NCBI GenBank assembly: GCA_009829735.1
Contig: CM020620.1
Span: 15,659,186-15,723,185 of the forward strand
Direction: 5' to 3'
Length of the DNA: 64,000 nucleotides
Source: Pyropia yezoensis
Lineage: Eukaryota > Rhodophyta > Bangiophyceae > Bangiales > Bangiaceae
Positions 31,808-43,801 of the stretch are shown here, one piece after another. Positions within the stretch are counted from its first letter, which is position 1, and each line of letters begins with the position of its first letter. The notes below the pieces were generated by a model, which saw nothing but the letters and a program-made list of their open reading frames with translations, was not told the DNA's origin and did not search any database. The translations under genes were made by a program, and so were the position numbers.

Positions 31808-32457
31808 AATATGTACATACTGTACGGTACCTATTTTGCCCGCGGGTGAAATTGCCCGCGGGTGAAACCGCCCGGATCCAAAGGGCTTCGGATTCACTTC
31901 AGTGCGTTTTCGGGTCGCCCCGCGCTCGGTGCGCCGCGCGGGCGAGCGCGGGCGAGCGCGGGTCGCCCGCGTCGGTCTGTAGCAGTGCTAGGTACACTGG
32001 CGCACGCCGGCCCGCCGCCTCTGCCGTCCTCCCCCTCGACCACCTTGCGGCGGAGCCTACCCGCCCTCCATCTGGGGCGGCCGCCCGCCCCCGCGGCCCG
32101 CCATCCCCGCCACTGGCCGTCGGCGGCACAGCTCCGCCGCCGCCGCCGCCCAGCGGGGGCCGCGACGGCAATCGCCCTCCCCCCCCCCCCCCCCCCCCCC
32201 CCCGCCGCAAAGCCAGCCATGCTGCGCCAGCGCCCTCTACGCAATGGCAGTGCCAAACTGCCCCTCAAGCCCGTCGCCGCCCACCGGCAGCCCGCCGCGA
32301 CCCGCCCAGCCACAAGTCCGCAGGGGCAACGCGAGCGCCCCCGGGGGGGGAGGGGGGGAAGCCTCTCTCGGCCGCCGCGCATGGGGTGGCGGCCCGCGCA
32401 CAACGCCCCCACCCCACCCCACCCCACCCCCCCGCCTCCCCCCCGCCTCCCCCCACC
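31808..32457. other. gap between the deleted transposon and RPB5
   Basis: GC-rich with a 24-base poly-C near 32180-32203 and a tandem CGGGCGAGCG repeat near 31940-31965. It is the 3' flank of RPB5. No gene is supported. Confidence 0.4.
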
Positions 32458-33093
32458 TCACCCAACGCAAAGCCGGTACGTGCAGTAACGCCCCGCCGTC
32501 TCTGACGGCCGCGTAATCTTCATCACCTGCCCCGCGGTGAGGCCATAGTACCGCGCCACGGCGTCCTTTTTCTGCACCCGAGGAAGCTGCGAGTCCTTGA
32601 GCTTGTACCGCGCCAGCAGCGCCCCCTTTTCTTCCTCCGTCAGCACCTCGTGCTTGGGCACCAGCACGTGCTTGGTAATGTTGATGAGCAGCTCGTTCTC
32701 CAGGAAGAGCTCCAGCCGCACCGCCGGCTCCATCTCCCCCACTGCCTTGTTGGCCGACGGCGTCATGGGGCCCTGGAGGACAATGATGGCGCGCGAGACG
32801 CCCTCGTTGGTCAGCCGCCGCTTGTACTCGTCCACCGCGGCCTTGCCCAGCTTGACGTCCCGCGGGAAAAAGACGTATATCTGGTCGGCCGCGTTGTTGC
32901 GGCGCTGCTTGAACATGGTCAGGGACTCGCGCGAGTAGCCGCTGGCGGTGAAGTTGTTCTCAAACTCCACGGCTGTCTTGCCTAGGTCCTCAGAAGAGGT
33001 GTCAGAGATGACGTAGCCGCGGTCACGAAGCATCTCCAGGACAGTCCTGCGGACGCGGTACAGGCGGGTGACCTCCGCCTCGACAGACGACAT
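32458..33093 (-). CDS. RPB5: RNA polymerases I, II and III subunit RPABC1/RPB5
   Basis: 211 residues, the usual size of RPB5, starting MSSVEAEVTRLYRVRRTVLEMLRDRGY. The jaw domain is N-terminal, with VFFPRDVKLG and IIVLQGPMTPSANKAV. The conserved assembly domain is C-terminal: HVLVPKHEVLTEEEKGALL, QLPRVQKKDAVARYYGL and the signature KITRPSETAGRYCTYRL near the end. The subunit is shared by the three nuclear RNA polymerases. No intron. It is divergent from the N-myristoyltransferase gene, with 626 bases between start codons. Confidence 0.97.
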   Translation of the reverse strand: MSSVEAEVTRLYRVRRTVLEMLRDRGYVISDTSSEDLGKTAVEFENNFTASGYSRESLTMFKQRRNNAADQIYVFFPRDVKLGKAAVDEYKRRLTNEGVSRAIIVLQGPMTPSANKAVGEMEPAVRLELFLENELLINITKHVLVPKHEVLTEEEKGALLARYKLKDSQLPRVQKKDAVARYYGLTAGQVMKITRPSETAGRYCTYRLCVG

Positions 33094-33719
33094 GGTGGGG
33101 CTGGTTTGGGGGACGGGGGGGAGGGAGGTGAGAAAAGAACGGAGAGGAAGAGAATGGAGGTGGCGCGCAAAGGAAGCGTAGGGAACGGGGCGAAGGCCTG
33201 TCGGGAAGGGGGGGGAAGGAAAGCCTCTGGCCGTCTCGAGATGTGCAGCCAAGCTCCAGCACTTGATGTAGGCACATAGACTCCCAGGGAGACGGGAGAC
33301 AGAGAAACACAAAGCTTGTCTCGATGCAAGAAACGCACAGCAGCCTATCGCCAAAGAGCTCGTACAGACAAGCAGGAAACGGGCGTGGGCGGGTCGCGGA
33401 CGGGCGCATGGTCTCTTCGCCTGCACCGCCGTGTAGGCGACGGCGCGCTCAAGCCGAGTCCAAACGTAATTAATTCAGCTAATCGCATGAGTTTACATGG
33501 TCAAGTCTGTTAAGTGCACGTGTGCCGCCCCAATCAACTACGACGCGCCGACACCATTGCACCACGGATCCCTCGTCATCTCTGCCGTGGGCGACGACTC
33601 GCCTGCTTTGCCCGACCGTCCCCCCTGTGCCCCCCCCCCCCCCGCCCCCGCCTTTGCTGCGCTGTGGCGGCCCAACGAAGCTGTGGGGTATTGAAAGGCC
33701 CCCGACTGCCCGCTTAACG
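33094..33719. promoter_or_regulatory. divergent promoter region of RPB5 and NMT
   Basis: 626 bases between two start codons. A CCAAT box lies at 33530-33534 with CACGTG (E-box) 12 bases upstream at 33517-33522; poly-C at about 33629-33640. No TATA box in a convincing position. Confidence 0.4.
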
Positions 33720-35258
33720 ATGGTTCCTGACGACGGGGCGGAGCGGGCTGCCGATCCCCCGACCGTCGCTCCTTCGGCTGGCAGGAACGAAGAGGCGCCG
33801 GCCGCCTCTGCTGCGGACGCCTCGGCCGCCACAAATGGCGAGGCCGCCATCGCCGCGGGGGTGGCTGCCCTGGGCGGCGACACCACGGCGACGGTAATTG
33901 CGGCGGGCGCGGCTGCGGCTGCAGCGGATGCCGAGGGGGGGCTCGCCGGGGGGGTGGGCGCCCCGACCGACCGCCGCGCGCGGGCACCAGCCGCTGCTGC
34001 AGCGGGGGGGGGGAGGTCTACCGCTGTGGTTGGTGGTGCGGCGGGAGGTGGCTCACATGGCGGCGGCGGCGGCGGCAGCGGCAGTGGCGCGCCCGTCCAC
34101 GCGTTCTGGGACACCCAGCCGGTCCCCCGGCTCGACGACGCGGGGCTGGTCGACGCGGGGTCGGGCGCCCCCATTGACCCGCTCCTGAAGGTTTCAGACA
34201 TCCCCGCCACTCCATACGCGCTGCTGTCACAGTTTGAATGGTCTGACGTTGATGTGACGGACGACGCGCAGCTGGCCGAGGCGTACAAGCTTCTCAACGC
34301 CAACTATGTGGAGGATGACGACGCCATGTTCCGCTTTGACTACTCCACCGACTTTCTGCGCTGGGCCCTGCTGCCGCCGGGCTGGCGTCCCGAGTGGCAC
34401 CTTGGCGTCCGGGTCGCGGGCGGTGGCAAGCTCGTCGCCCTCATCACCGCCATCCCTGCGCGGGTGGCGGTCTACACCACGGGCCTGCCTGCAGTGGAGA
34501 TTAATTTCTTGTGCGTGCACAAGAAGCTGCGGTCCAAGCGGCTGGCTCCGGTGCTAATCAAGGAGATCACCCGTCGGGTGAACCGGTGCAACATCTGGCA
34601 GGCCGCGTACACGGCGGGCGTCGTCCTACCGTCGCCTGTGGTGCGGTGCCAGTACTGGCACCGTTCGCTGTCGCCCAAGATGCTCATTGAGATGGGCTTC
34701 TCGCGGCTGCCCCCGCGGCGCACCCTCTCGGCGCACCTCCGCCTCAACGCGCTGCCAGCAAAACCCGCCACGCCCGGACTGCGGCCAATGGAGGACCGTG
34801 ATGTGGCGGCGGTGACTGTTCTCCTCCGCGACTACCTCTCCACTTATGATCTGGGAGTGGTGTGGGATGAGGACGAAGTGCGCCATTGGCTTCTGCCCCG
34901 CAAAGGCGTCGTCTACTCGTACGTGGTTGCAGCGACCGACGGGACCATCACCGACGTTGGGAGCTTTTACTCGTTGCCCAGCAGTGTGCTGCGGCATCCG
35001 CGGTACAAGACGCTTGAGGCGGCCTATTCGTTTTACAACGCGGTCACAGTGACGGACCTGACCGTCCTGATGAAGGACATGTTGATCATGGCGCACAACG
35101 AGGGGTTTGCCCTCTTTAACGCCCTCGACCTGATGCAGAATGCGACAACGTTTGCGGACCTGAAGTTCAGCATTGGCGACGGCTGCCTCAACTACTACCT
35201 GTACAACTGGCGGTGTCGACCGATGGCACCGGAGCGGAACTCGCTGGTGTTGTTGTGA
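33720..35258 (+). CDS. NMT: glycylpeptide N-tetradecanoyltransferase (N-myristoyltransferase)
   Basis: 512 residues from ATG 33720 (MVPDDGAERAA). Transfers myristate from myristoyl-CoA to N-terminal glycine in the cytosol. The first ~120 residues are Ala/Gly-rich and disordered. The catalytic region starts at HAFWDTQPVPRLDD; PATPYALLSQFEWSDVDVTD, FRFDYSTDFLRWALLPPG, the signature EINFLCVHKKLRSKRLAPVL, CQYWHRSLSPKMLIEMGFS and the second signature KFSIGDGCLNYYLYNW follow in the family order. It ends LVLL; the C-terminal carboxylate is the catalytic base in this family. No intron. Confidence 0.97.
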   Translation: MVPDDGAERAADPPTVAPSAGRNEEAPAASAADASAATNGEAAIAAGVAALGGDTTATVIAAGAAAAAADAEGGLAGGVGAPTDRRARAPAAAAAGGGRSTAVVGGAAGGGSHGGGGGGSGSGAPVHAFWDTQPVPRLDDAGLVDAGSGAPIDPLLKVSDIPATPYALLSQFEWSDVDVTDDAQLAEAYKLLNANYVEDDDAMFRFDYSTDFLRWALLPPGWRPEWHLGVRVAGGGKLVALITAIPARVAVYTTGLPAVEINFLCVHKKLRSKRLAPVLIKEITRRVNRCNIWQAAYTAGVVLPSPVVRCQYWHRSLSPKMLIEMGFSRLPPRRTLSAHLRLNALPAKPATPGLRPMEDRDVAAVTVLLRDYLSTYDLGVVWDEDEVRHWLLPRKGVVYSYVVAATDGTITDVGSFYSLPSSVLRHPRYKTLEAAYSFYNAVTVTDLTVLMKDMLIMAHNEGFALFNALDLMQNATTFADLKFSIGDGCLNYYLYNWRCRPMAPERNSLVLL

Positions 35259-36211
35259 GGCAAAGGAGCTCACGTGGGGCCAGGTGCGATGCGCGGCGGG
35301 GGACGGGTGGCGTCGGGGACGTCTCCCCGACGGTGTTGGGTCAGGGCGAGCACGGTGCCGACAGCGGCATATCAATGGCATTCCACTCGAGTCGGTTATT
35401 GTTTTGTCATTTTCGGGGGAAAAGACTGCTTGCGTGGACAGTCTATGGAAGCCCACGTGGCTCAAATGGATTTGATATCGGTGCAATTTTACTGTCAGTG
35501 TACCGACCAAATCATGTTCCGCTCGCAGCGTTTTCCTCAGCACATCCGAATTATTTATCTGTCAGTGAAAGCCCTGCCCTGGCACGTCCCCCTGCTGTGG
35601 TCGTGATGAGCAGGTTCGCGCCTCCCTGCTGTGTTGTCTTCCTTTGCCTGGTTTGCTCCAGTTTTAGACGCTGCCGGGCTTGCACTCCTCTCCGCCAGAG
35701 CTGCACCGGCCTTTGGCGCTGCGGTTCTTGTACCCCACCCACGCGTGCTCGGCAGACCCTGCTGTCTGTGTCCCGCACAGGACGCGCTGCCCTGCTGGTA
35801 CCGACTCGAACGACCGTCGCTGTCGCGGAGGGGGGAGGGAGGGTCCCGCCCACCACGGCACGTACGCGCACACGCAGCAGCCACCGTGCGCTGTGGGGGT
35901 GTGTGTGTGCGTCAACCCGTCGCGGCCGTCGTGTGCTGCCGGTGTCCCATCCTCCCCAGGCCGACCGTGTGGGCATCAGGGAGGAGGGGTTGGAGCGCGC
36001 GCGGCTGCCGCCCACGCCCGCTACCCCTGGGGAGACGCGTTTGCTGCTCCCCGCCCGTCCGGAGCTACCGCCGATCGCGCAGGCGGTGGCACCTTCGTCC
36101 CGCTCTGTTCTACTGGTGCCGGCTGCATCGTCTTCGGCTAGTCGGCGACCCGATTGATAGGGCATCTCCGCATTCCCGTGACTGTCAGTCCTTGGACTTC
36201 AGGACGCAGTG
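35259..36211. other. intergenic region between NMT and Rab11, no supported gene
   Basis: Contains the 3' end of NMT and the promoter/5' UTR of the Rab gene. ORFs here lack domains and G/C third-position bias. An AT-richer stretch at about 35385-35560 is the likely NMT transcript end. Confidence 0.4.
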
Positions 36212-37516
36212 ATGGCGCGTACGGACGACGAGTATGACTACCTCTTTAAGGGTGCGTTTTCCGTTGCTCGCTGTTCTGGTTGCCACCTTGTCGCCATCCG
36301 CTCGTCCTGCGCTGTTATGTGGTTGAGGAGTGTTTTTGAGTTGGGTGCTGCTGCGTGACGTTGGTCGAGGCGTGCCTGTGGCGCACTGCTCCGCGTTTGA
36401 GCGGTCGTGCAGTTGGGGTTGTTGCTTGCCGTGCCGTTGGGGTTGTTGCTTGCCAAGTCGTCAGCCGATCATGTCCGCGCTGTTTACGGATTGACGTGCT
36501 TCAATCTGTGGGCGACCTCTGGATGGTCTACTTGGTGCGGGGCTGTTTCGCTGCTGTGGGCTGCGGGCGTATTCGTACTGAGGTCTTGTTGAACGCGCGT
36601 GGTGATGCGGCTGCTTGCCAGCGACAAGCCGAGGATGGCTTGGGTGTCGACACACGCTATTTGTTCTGGTGGGCCCCTTCTGACGCCTCTTTGTCCTGTG
36701 TCTTGCCATACTGTCCCTTGCTCGATGTGGCTGGTATGCCTGTGCGGATGATGTGCCTGTACGAATAACGTGCGTGATTGCGTTTGCGTCGTTCTGCGCC
36801 GTTCGCACCTTCCTCTGCGGGATCGCTGTTTGCTTGCCAACCCTGCCAATGGCTCTGATGGTGGTGCTGATGGTGCTGTTCGGCCTGCCCTGTCTCGCCG
36901 CGCCGCAGTGGTATTGATTGGCGACTCTGGGGTCGGCAAGTCCAACTTGCTCTCCCGCTTCACCCGGAACGAGTTCAACCTTGAGTCGAAGAGCACCATC
37001 GGCGTGGAGTTCGCCACACGCTCTATCCAGACTGAGGGGAAGACGATCAAGGCCCAGATCTGGGACACTGCTGGCCAGGAGCGCTACCGTGCCATTACCT
37101 CTGCCTACTACCGTGGTGCGGTCGGTGCCCTGCTAGTCTACGATATCACCAAGCGGCTAACGTTTGAAGGCATTGAGCGGTGGCTCAAGGAGCTGACCGA
37201 CAACGCGGACCCGAACATTGTCATTGCGCTGGTGGGCAACAAGGCGGACTTGCAGCACCTGCGGGCGGTGTCGGCAGATGATGGCACGGCCTTGTCGGCC
37301 AAGCACCGGGTCTCATTCATCGAGACAAGTGCGTTGGACGGCAGCAATGTCGAGGAGGCGTTCACGCGGATTCTGACTGAGATCTACCGTATCGCTTCCA
37401 GCAAAACGCTCGACGACAAGGGCACTGGCGAGCAGTTTAACCCGTCATCCCAGACCATCCAGATCAACCAGAATACGGCGGAGGACAACAAGCCGAAGAG
37501 TTCCAAGTGCTGCTGA
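36212..37516 (+). CDS. Rab GTPase of the Rab11/RabA subfamily, one intron
   Basis: Exon 1 36212-36251 encodes [13 protein letters not shown]; a 657-base intron (GTGCG...GCAG, 36252-36908) follows; exon 2 36909-37516. The joined protein has 215 residues. P-loop GDSGVGKS comes directly after the junction (KVVLIGD), then the effector region [12 protein letters not shown] with the conserved Thr, [27 protein letters not shown] and ETSAL. The DEYDYLFK start and [14 protein letters not shown] are typical of Rab11/RabA. It ends KCC, a double-cysteine geranylgeranylation signal. Role: vesicle traffic through recycling endosome and trans-Golgi. An ORF that starts inside the intron at 36770 is not the real N-terminus. 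Confidence 0.96.
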
Positions 37517-39647
37517 TGATGCGTGTTGCGCTGGCAAGGGCGTATCCGCATGCGCAGGTGCTGGTTGCCCGGGTTTTTTGTGTGGGTGCGGGGTATGAGG
37601 GTCGAGGGTGCGAGTTGTGCAGCGGAGGGTCTCGCCTAGGTTTTGATTTGTCTGGCTAGCGCGCCGCCACACGTCGCTCGCCCTGCTCTATGTAGGTGTG
37701 TACTCCCGTCGCGATGGTGCTGTGTTGCGGTGGGTCTTGTGGGGCACACCAGGGGTTCTAGTGATCACTCCTGGCTAGTCTCGGACACGGACGGATGGGG
37801 GAGGCTGCAACCTTATGACGTGGACGTGGAGTCAGTCTCTGCGTTCTATTTCTTGGCATGGCGCGTGTTGCTCTGCCTGCTGGGGCCCGTGCTGCCGCCA
37901 CCGTGGTTTCCGTATTGTACAATTCTTTGTCCTTTTTCGGTTGTCCCTCGACTTCCTTGTTCGGCCGCTCTCAAACCTTTGTTTTATGGACCCTCTCCGA
38001 CACCTCCGCTGGCCGTAACTGCGACGATAGACGCATTTGGTGGGTGGGGCTGACCATTGAGTGGCCCTGGCCGCACCCGTCTCGGAGGGGCGGTGGGTAG
38101 GCGCTCTCCACTAACCGTTTTCCCTGCCCCTCCAGACATCCCAGCTTGTGGTCCTCGGGGCGGCTTTCCCCTGGAGGCCATTGGGCCGCACCTCGCGGCC
38201 GTGACGAGCTACGGCGGGGCCTCACACGGCTCTGTTAGTGTGCGTCGTCGGGCCGTAGGGCGTGGCAGGCCAGCGCCGCGGCCGAAAGAGGCAGCGCACC
38301 CACGCCTGTCGCTGGGGTGCGTGGGTGGCCCGCCACTGTGCGGGGCTACAAGGCGTGGCGGCTTCGTGTGGCAAGCGCCCCGGCCGGCCGCGGCTAGCGC
38401 ACGCCCCCCCTGCATGCCACCGCGTCCTGGCCTTATCTGCCTCGGCAGTACGCGAATGGCGCCTCTCCCCCTTCACCCCTGCCCCCGCCTCGGATGAGGG
38501 ACCTCTTTCCCCCATTCGTTGCTGGCCGACTTGCCTCACCCCTGCCACCCGTGACCCTGACGCCCGCCGCGTGTCCCCTCCCCTTCCCTCCACGCGTGCT
38601 ACGCCTCAGATCAGATGGGTATCGTGCTGCTCGCGTGACTGAAGCTTGAAGGAGAGTTGGTCGTGCAAACAAGGACGCGCAGCACAAAAACCAGATGAGG
38701 ACCTTTGGAAGTGGAAGAAAAGAGTGAGCTGACTGCGGCCATACCCCTCGTTTTTTGCCAGCTCAGGAAACCTCACAGCCCCCCCTCCCCTACCGACACT
38801 GCAAAGGCGGAGTGGAGCGTCCCATTACCGAGACGCCAACGTGCAACGGCGCGGGGAGCGGGAGTCACGCCCAGTCGCCCACGCGTCGAAGTAATGCCGG
38901 AGTCATGTCGCCTGGGAATAGTTTTGCTGTTCGTTTCCCTCCCCTACTCTCCCGCTCCTCCGTCGCAGGTGGCCGCACAGGTGCCTTCCCGCGTGCTGAC
39001 GCCGACCAACGCGGTGCAGGGCCTCTCAAAATACAGCGGGAGGGCGCAGCGGTCGGGGCGGCTGAACGTGATAGGGGGCAACGGGAAGCCGTCCGGAGCG
39101 GCGAGGGCCGCGGAAGGCAGCCGGTTGAAGCGGGCTCTGGCCTGGCGGCAGCTACCTAAAGGCTATAGTTGCCTACCGGCATCGCCATACCGGCACCTCC
39201 GCCATCAACGATCCCCACGGCGGCGCGACCGCGGTCGGCGCTGCCACCCCGTCGCCCCCCCCTTCCTGCGATGGCGCCTCCGCCATGTCGCCTGCCTCCC
39301 GATGTAGATACTTTCTCCGTCGAGCTCACCTTACCGGTACGACTACCGCCGTCGACGCCAGCCGTGACACCATGGCGTGGCTGGCCACAACCCGAGTCTC
39401 CATCTCGTTCACCTCCTCACTGCTTCCATAGCACAGTGGGTTTCGACCTGAAACTTTCAAGCTACCTTCCACGCAAACCTTAGCAGCACATAGTCAATAC
39501 TAGTTTATACTTGTTGGTGGCCGCCGAAAAGCCTCAAGGATGTAATTAACGCCACACGCCTACCTGCCGAAACGCAAATGCGTGTAAGCTGGCACCGATA
39601 GCGCTTGATCCACGCGGTGGCGTCGACGTCTTGGACTCTCCCTCACC
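37517..39647. other. intergenic, no supported gene
   Basis: About 2.1 kb. Several ORFs of 100-200 codons overlap on both strands but none shows a domain or consistent third-position G/C. The last 200 bases (39430-39640) are AT-richer and probably hold the promoter of the next gene. Confidence 0.4.
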
Positions 39648-42600
39648 ATGACCAGAGGCGAGACGTCTCCCCCTTGCCCTCCCCGTCCATGTCCCCGTGA
39701 CCTTTGCTTGCTGGCCTCCCCCCCCGCCTCCGCTCCACCCATGGCACCAAGCAATGCTCCTCCTGTTCCTGCAGGGGCGGCGGCCGCCGGCCAGCCGCCA
39801 CGCAAGCGGCTCGGCTTTTGGGCGCGGCGCCACGCGGCGCGGGCGGCGGCGGCGCGGGTGGCGGCGGCGCGGGCGGCAGCGTCGCGTGCCGCCTACCGGG
39901 CGGCGGTGGTGGCCAAGCGGCGGCGCCTCGCCGCCGCACGCGCCGAGTACGTCGCCAGCGGGGCGGTCGACGAGGCCGCCATGCCCCCGCTAGTGGTGAC
40001 GCTCCCACCGCCGTCGCCGCCGCCGTCGCCGTCGCCGTCGTCGTGCCGGCCGCCTCCGCCGCCGACGGCGACGCTCGCGCACCTGCCCCGGGAGCTGTGG
40101 TGGGCCATTACCGCCCACCTGGGTGTGGATGACCTGGCCGCCGCCGCCCGCACGTGCCGCTTCCTCGCGTCCGTGGCTGCCAACGCCCTGTACCTGCGCG
40201 TGTTCGTCACCGCCTATGGGGCGGCGCCGGCAGCGGCGTCGGCCGCTGTGGGGGCGCAGGCGGCTGAGGCAGCGACGGTGGCGGCGGGAGGCGCCCGCTC
40301 CGGCCGCCCGCCTCGGCACAGGACCACCACCTACTGGGCCTGTGGGCACCCGTTCCTCCGCGTCGACGCGGTCGCGGAAGGGCGCACGACCCTTGCCCTC
40401 TGCCGGCGGCTGGCACAGCCGCTGCCCGATGAGCCGCCCCCCCTGGACGCGGTCGGGGAGCTGCGGCGGCTCGTCCGCCGCGACGCTGCCGCGGCGGCGG
40501 CGCCCGGCACGTGGCCGCGGGCGCGCACGCTGTCGCGGGGGGACGTTGCCCGTTTCTTGCACCTCCACTGGGAGGACCGGTGCTGGGATGCGGCGCCCGT
40601 GGCGGTGACCGCGACGAGCGCCTGGGGGGTGGCCCTCCCTTGCTACTCCCTGTCCACCGCCCTGCGCCTGGCGCTGGCCGCCCACGGCTCGGCCGCAGAC
40701 GTGATGGCGCAGGGCGAGCCGCCGCTCACCGCCGCCGACCGGCGGTCAGCGCGGGCGGCCGCCGCCGCAGATGGCCTTGCCGCGCTCCTCCACGAGCGGG
40801 GCATCGACGCGCCGCCGTGGGACACGCTGGTGCCGCTAGAGGAGCTCGCCCCCGTCGTGCGGTGGCTCGAAGGGCGGGCGGTGGGGGCGAGCCGCGCCGC
40901 CGCCGCCGCCGCGTTGACGCGCGTCCGCGACGCATTTGGGCGGCTGGGCCCCGCCGCGGCCGCGCGGGTGGCGGTTGTGGGCAGCGACGCGGCGGAGGCG
41001 GCGGTGGCGGACGTGGCCGCCAAGTTGGGCGACGTGGACGCGACCGACGCGGACGCCGAGGCGGTGGGGGACGCGTTGGACGCACGGGAGCGGGCGGCAG
41101 ACGCGGCCGTCGCGGCGGGGCTCGTGCGGGGGGCGTACCAGGACTCGGCGGCGGCGGGCGTAGCGGTTGCGCTGGCGATGCTCAAGGTGGCCTCGTCAGA
41201 GGGGGCGTCGGCGTCCGGTACGGGGGGGGGGGAGGGCGCCACGGAAAACGGTGCCGCGGCTGTCGCGGGGGGAGCGGCGGGTGGCACCAGCGGGGCGGAC
41301 CCGTGGGAGGGGCGAGACGCGGCGGCCGCCCAGTTTGTGCTCGAGCACTTGTCGGCGGTGCGGGAGGTGGACGACGCGCCGTCGCCGGGCACAGGCGGGG
41401 GCGCTCCCGCCGCAGACCCCGCCGCAGACGACCGCGCCGCCGCCCCCGCCGCGGGCACCCGTCGTCGCCGCAGCAGAGACGGCGGGTCGGCGGCCGGCCG
41501 CCGCGGCGTCACAACCCTGCAGCAGGCCCAAGATGCCATTGACGTGGCCGTCGCGGCGCTGCGGGCGCTGTCCCCTGTCGGCCGGGCGGCGGTGACGGGT
41601 AGGAAAAAGGAGCCCCGCCTGGCCGCCGCCACGGCCATTGACGAGGCCGCCTGTCGGGCTGTCGGGTGCGACCGGACGATTGTTCACTCTGCCCGCGGGG
41701 TGGTGGTCGAGGCGGACATCCCGGCGACGCTGCCAGCGGGGGTGCCCTCATGGGCTGCCGCCGCCGCGGCGGCGATTGACGAGGCCGGCGCGGCGGCGCG
41801 GGAAGCGGCCCATGCTGCAGCGACGGCGGCGGCGGCCGCGGCTGCGAATGCCGCCCGCGGCCGCCACCGCCGTATAGTGGGGCCTGCGCGGGTGGACGCG
41901 CTGCTGCTGGCGGCGGGGGTGACGGACGCTCCCATCGTGCAGGTGATGAAGTCGTACCACCCGCTGCTGGTGGCGGTGGCGTCTGGGGAGGTCGTGCCCG
42001 GCCTCGTCGACGCGGATGGCAAGTGGGTGAGGACCGCCACCGTGGCAGGTGCCAGCACGGGCAGCAAGGTGCTCGCCGCAGAGGGCCCCCCCCCCGCACC
42101 CTTGGTGCGACCCGTCACCCGGGCGCTGGAGGTGCTCGCTGCCCTCCAGCGCCGCTGCCCGCTGCTGTACGAGCAGCTGAGTGGCCTCCCCAAGGTCATC
42201 AAGCAGATTTGGGGGCTCATCGTCCATGTGGGGGGCGTCGCCACCGTCGACGGCGCTGACGGCGCTGACGGCGCTGACGCCGACGGCGCCTGGTCGGTGG
42301 ACAAGGTAGTGCTGACGGCCGCCATGCGGTTTCCACGCCTCTTTGGCGTGCCTTGTGCGTGCTGTGGCCGGTCCTTGCGCTCTGCCCACGCGCGGGCCAC
42401 CCATCTGGCAGCGGCGCGCACGCCCGGGCGTGTTGCCGCCGCCACCGCCGCCGTGGAGGCGGCCGTGGCCGCCGGCACGCTGCCGCTGACCAGCGCGCAC
42501 GCCGCCACCTTGGCGGGCCTGCTGCCGCTGGCGGCGGCACGGGCGGCGCCGGCGCTCGACCCGCCGCCGGTGGTCGCACTGCTGGTCGCCGCGACCGGCC

Positions 42601-43801
42601 GCGTCCTGGCGGCCGTGCCGCCGCGGGAGCGGGACGTGTTGTGGGCGCCCCCGCAGGCGGCCTGGGCGGTCACCGCCGTGCTCGGCGTGCTGGGGGGGGC
42701 TGCCGCCGCGGAGCCCACTCCCGCCGGCGCCGCCACCCCGTCGGCGGTGGCCGCTGGTGGGCCGGCCGCCGCTGTCGACGCTGCCGCCCCGGCGGCGTCG
42801 GCCGCCGTGGAAGCGGCGGTGGCGGCCGCGGTACGCCTCCGCGCCGCCGTGGCGCCCGCCACCGCGTGCCCCGCGTGCGACGACCTGGACGCGCCCGTCA
42901 CGCTGCTCCCGTCGGTCCACCGGCGGCTGGTTGGTCACCTGGTCGCCGCGCACCCGCAGCGGGCCATCCCCGAGGCTGCCGCGCCGGCGGCGGTGGCGGC
43001 TGCCGCTGCCGCTGCCGCTGCCGCTGCCGCCCCCGCTGCAGAGACGGACGCTGCCGTCGGCGCTGCCGTTCCCTGCAGCGGGGCGCCGCCTTCGCCGCCG
43101 TCGTCGGCGGGGGCGTCTGGGGTGCCCCCCGCCGCCGCCGCCGTGTGCGTCTGGCGCGCCTACTGCGCGGCGTGCGCCGTGCCGCCGGCGCCCGAGGAGT
43201 GGGTGGGCAACCCCCGGGGGCGCCCCTGCCGCCACGCGGGCCCCCCCGACCGGCGCGTGGTGGTGGTGCCGACGCTGTCTGCCGCCGCTGCCGCCGCCGC
43301 CGCCGCCGCCCCACCCGGCGCCGCCCCCACCCCCGCCGCGCCCGCCGCCGCTGCTGCTGCTGCCGCCGCGCCCGCCGCGCCCGCCGCCGCCGCCGCCGCG
43401 GGCGGCGTCAAGCGCAAGCAGCCCGATGTGGCCGCGGCGGCCGGTGGCCCGGCAGGCCCCGCCGGCAGCAGCGCCGGCGGCGCCGGTGGCGGCGCCGGGA
43501 ACAAGCGGCCTAGGCCAATGTCACGAAAGCAGATGGCGCGGGACGCGGAGCACGCCGAGGCAGCGGCGCACGAGCCGCCCGTGACCCGCGCGCGGGCGGC
43601 GGCGGCGGCCGCCGCCGCCCCCCCCCCCCCCCCCCCCCCCCCCCCGGCAAGGCGCCCCCCCCCGTCGCGGGCCGCTTCCACTGTGGCCACTGTCGCGGCC
43701 GTCCCCGCCGGGTCTTCCACTCGGACGCGGCGGTGGCCAACCACTCGTCGGCCAAGCACCGGGGGCTCCCGGTGCGCAACGTCCCCGCGCCGTCCCTCTG
43801 A
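39648..43801 (+). CDS. large Ala-rich F-box protein with Cys/His zinc-finger-like motifs
   Basis: About 1,385 residues from ATG 39648 (a second in-frame ATG, MAPSNAPPV, lies about 30 codons on). An Arg/Ala-rich basic N-terminus is followed near 142-190 by an F-box (LAHLPRELWWAITAHLGVDDLAAAARTCRFL split as seen), the adaptor for SKP1 in SCF ubiquitin ligases. A long Ala-rich helical region follows. Cys pairs appear as CACCGRSLRSAHARATH near 903, CPACDD...H..GHLVAAH near 1077 and YCAACAVPPAPEEW near 1171. The real end is in another frame after 28 C (43618-43645): GRFHCGHCRGRPRRVFHS...VANHSSAKHRG is a good C2H2 finger, ending at TGA 43799-43801 with strict G/C third positions. As sequenced, the frame runs on falsely to 44186. 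I do not recognise an orthologue. Confidence 0.6.
43618..43645. repeat. 28-base C run where the F-box protein frame shifts
   Basis: The frame before the run (EPPVTRARAAAAA) and the zinc-finger frame after it differ; both look coding. A run-length change would join them. Confidence 0.75.

Noticed and set aside
36770..36908. Upstream in-frame extension of the Rab coding region
   Set aside because: A GT...AG intron joins the codon for Lys13 to Val14 and restores the conserved [14 protein letters not shown] start, so this part is intron.
40643..43235. Minus-strand ORFs of 300-500 codons opposite the F-box protein
   Set aside because: Composition shadows without domains; the plus strand has the F-box and zinc fingers.
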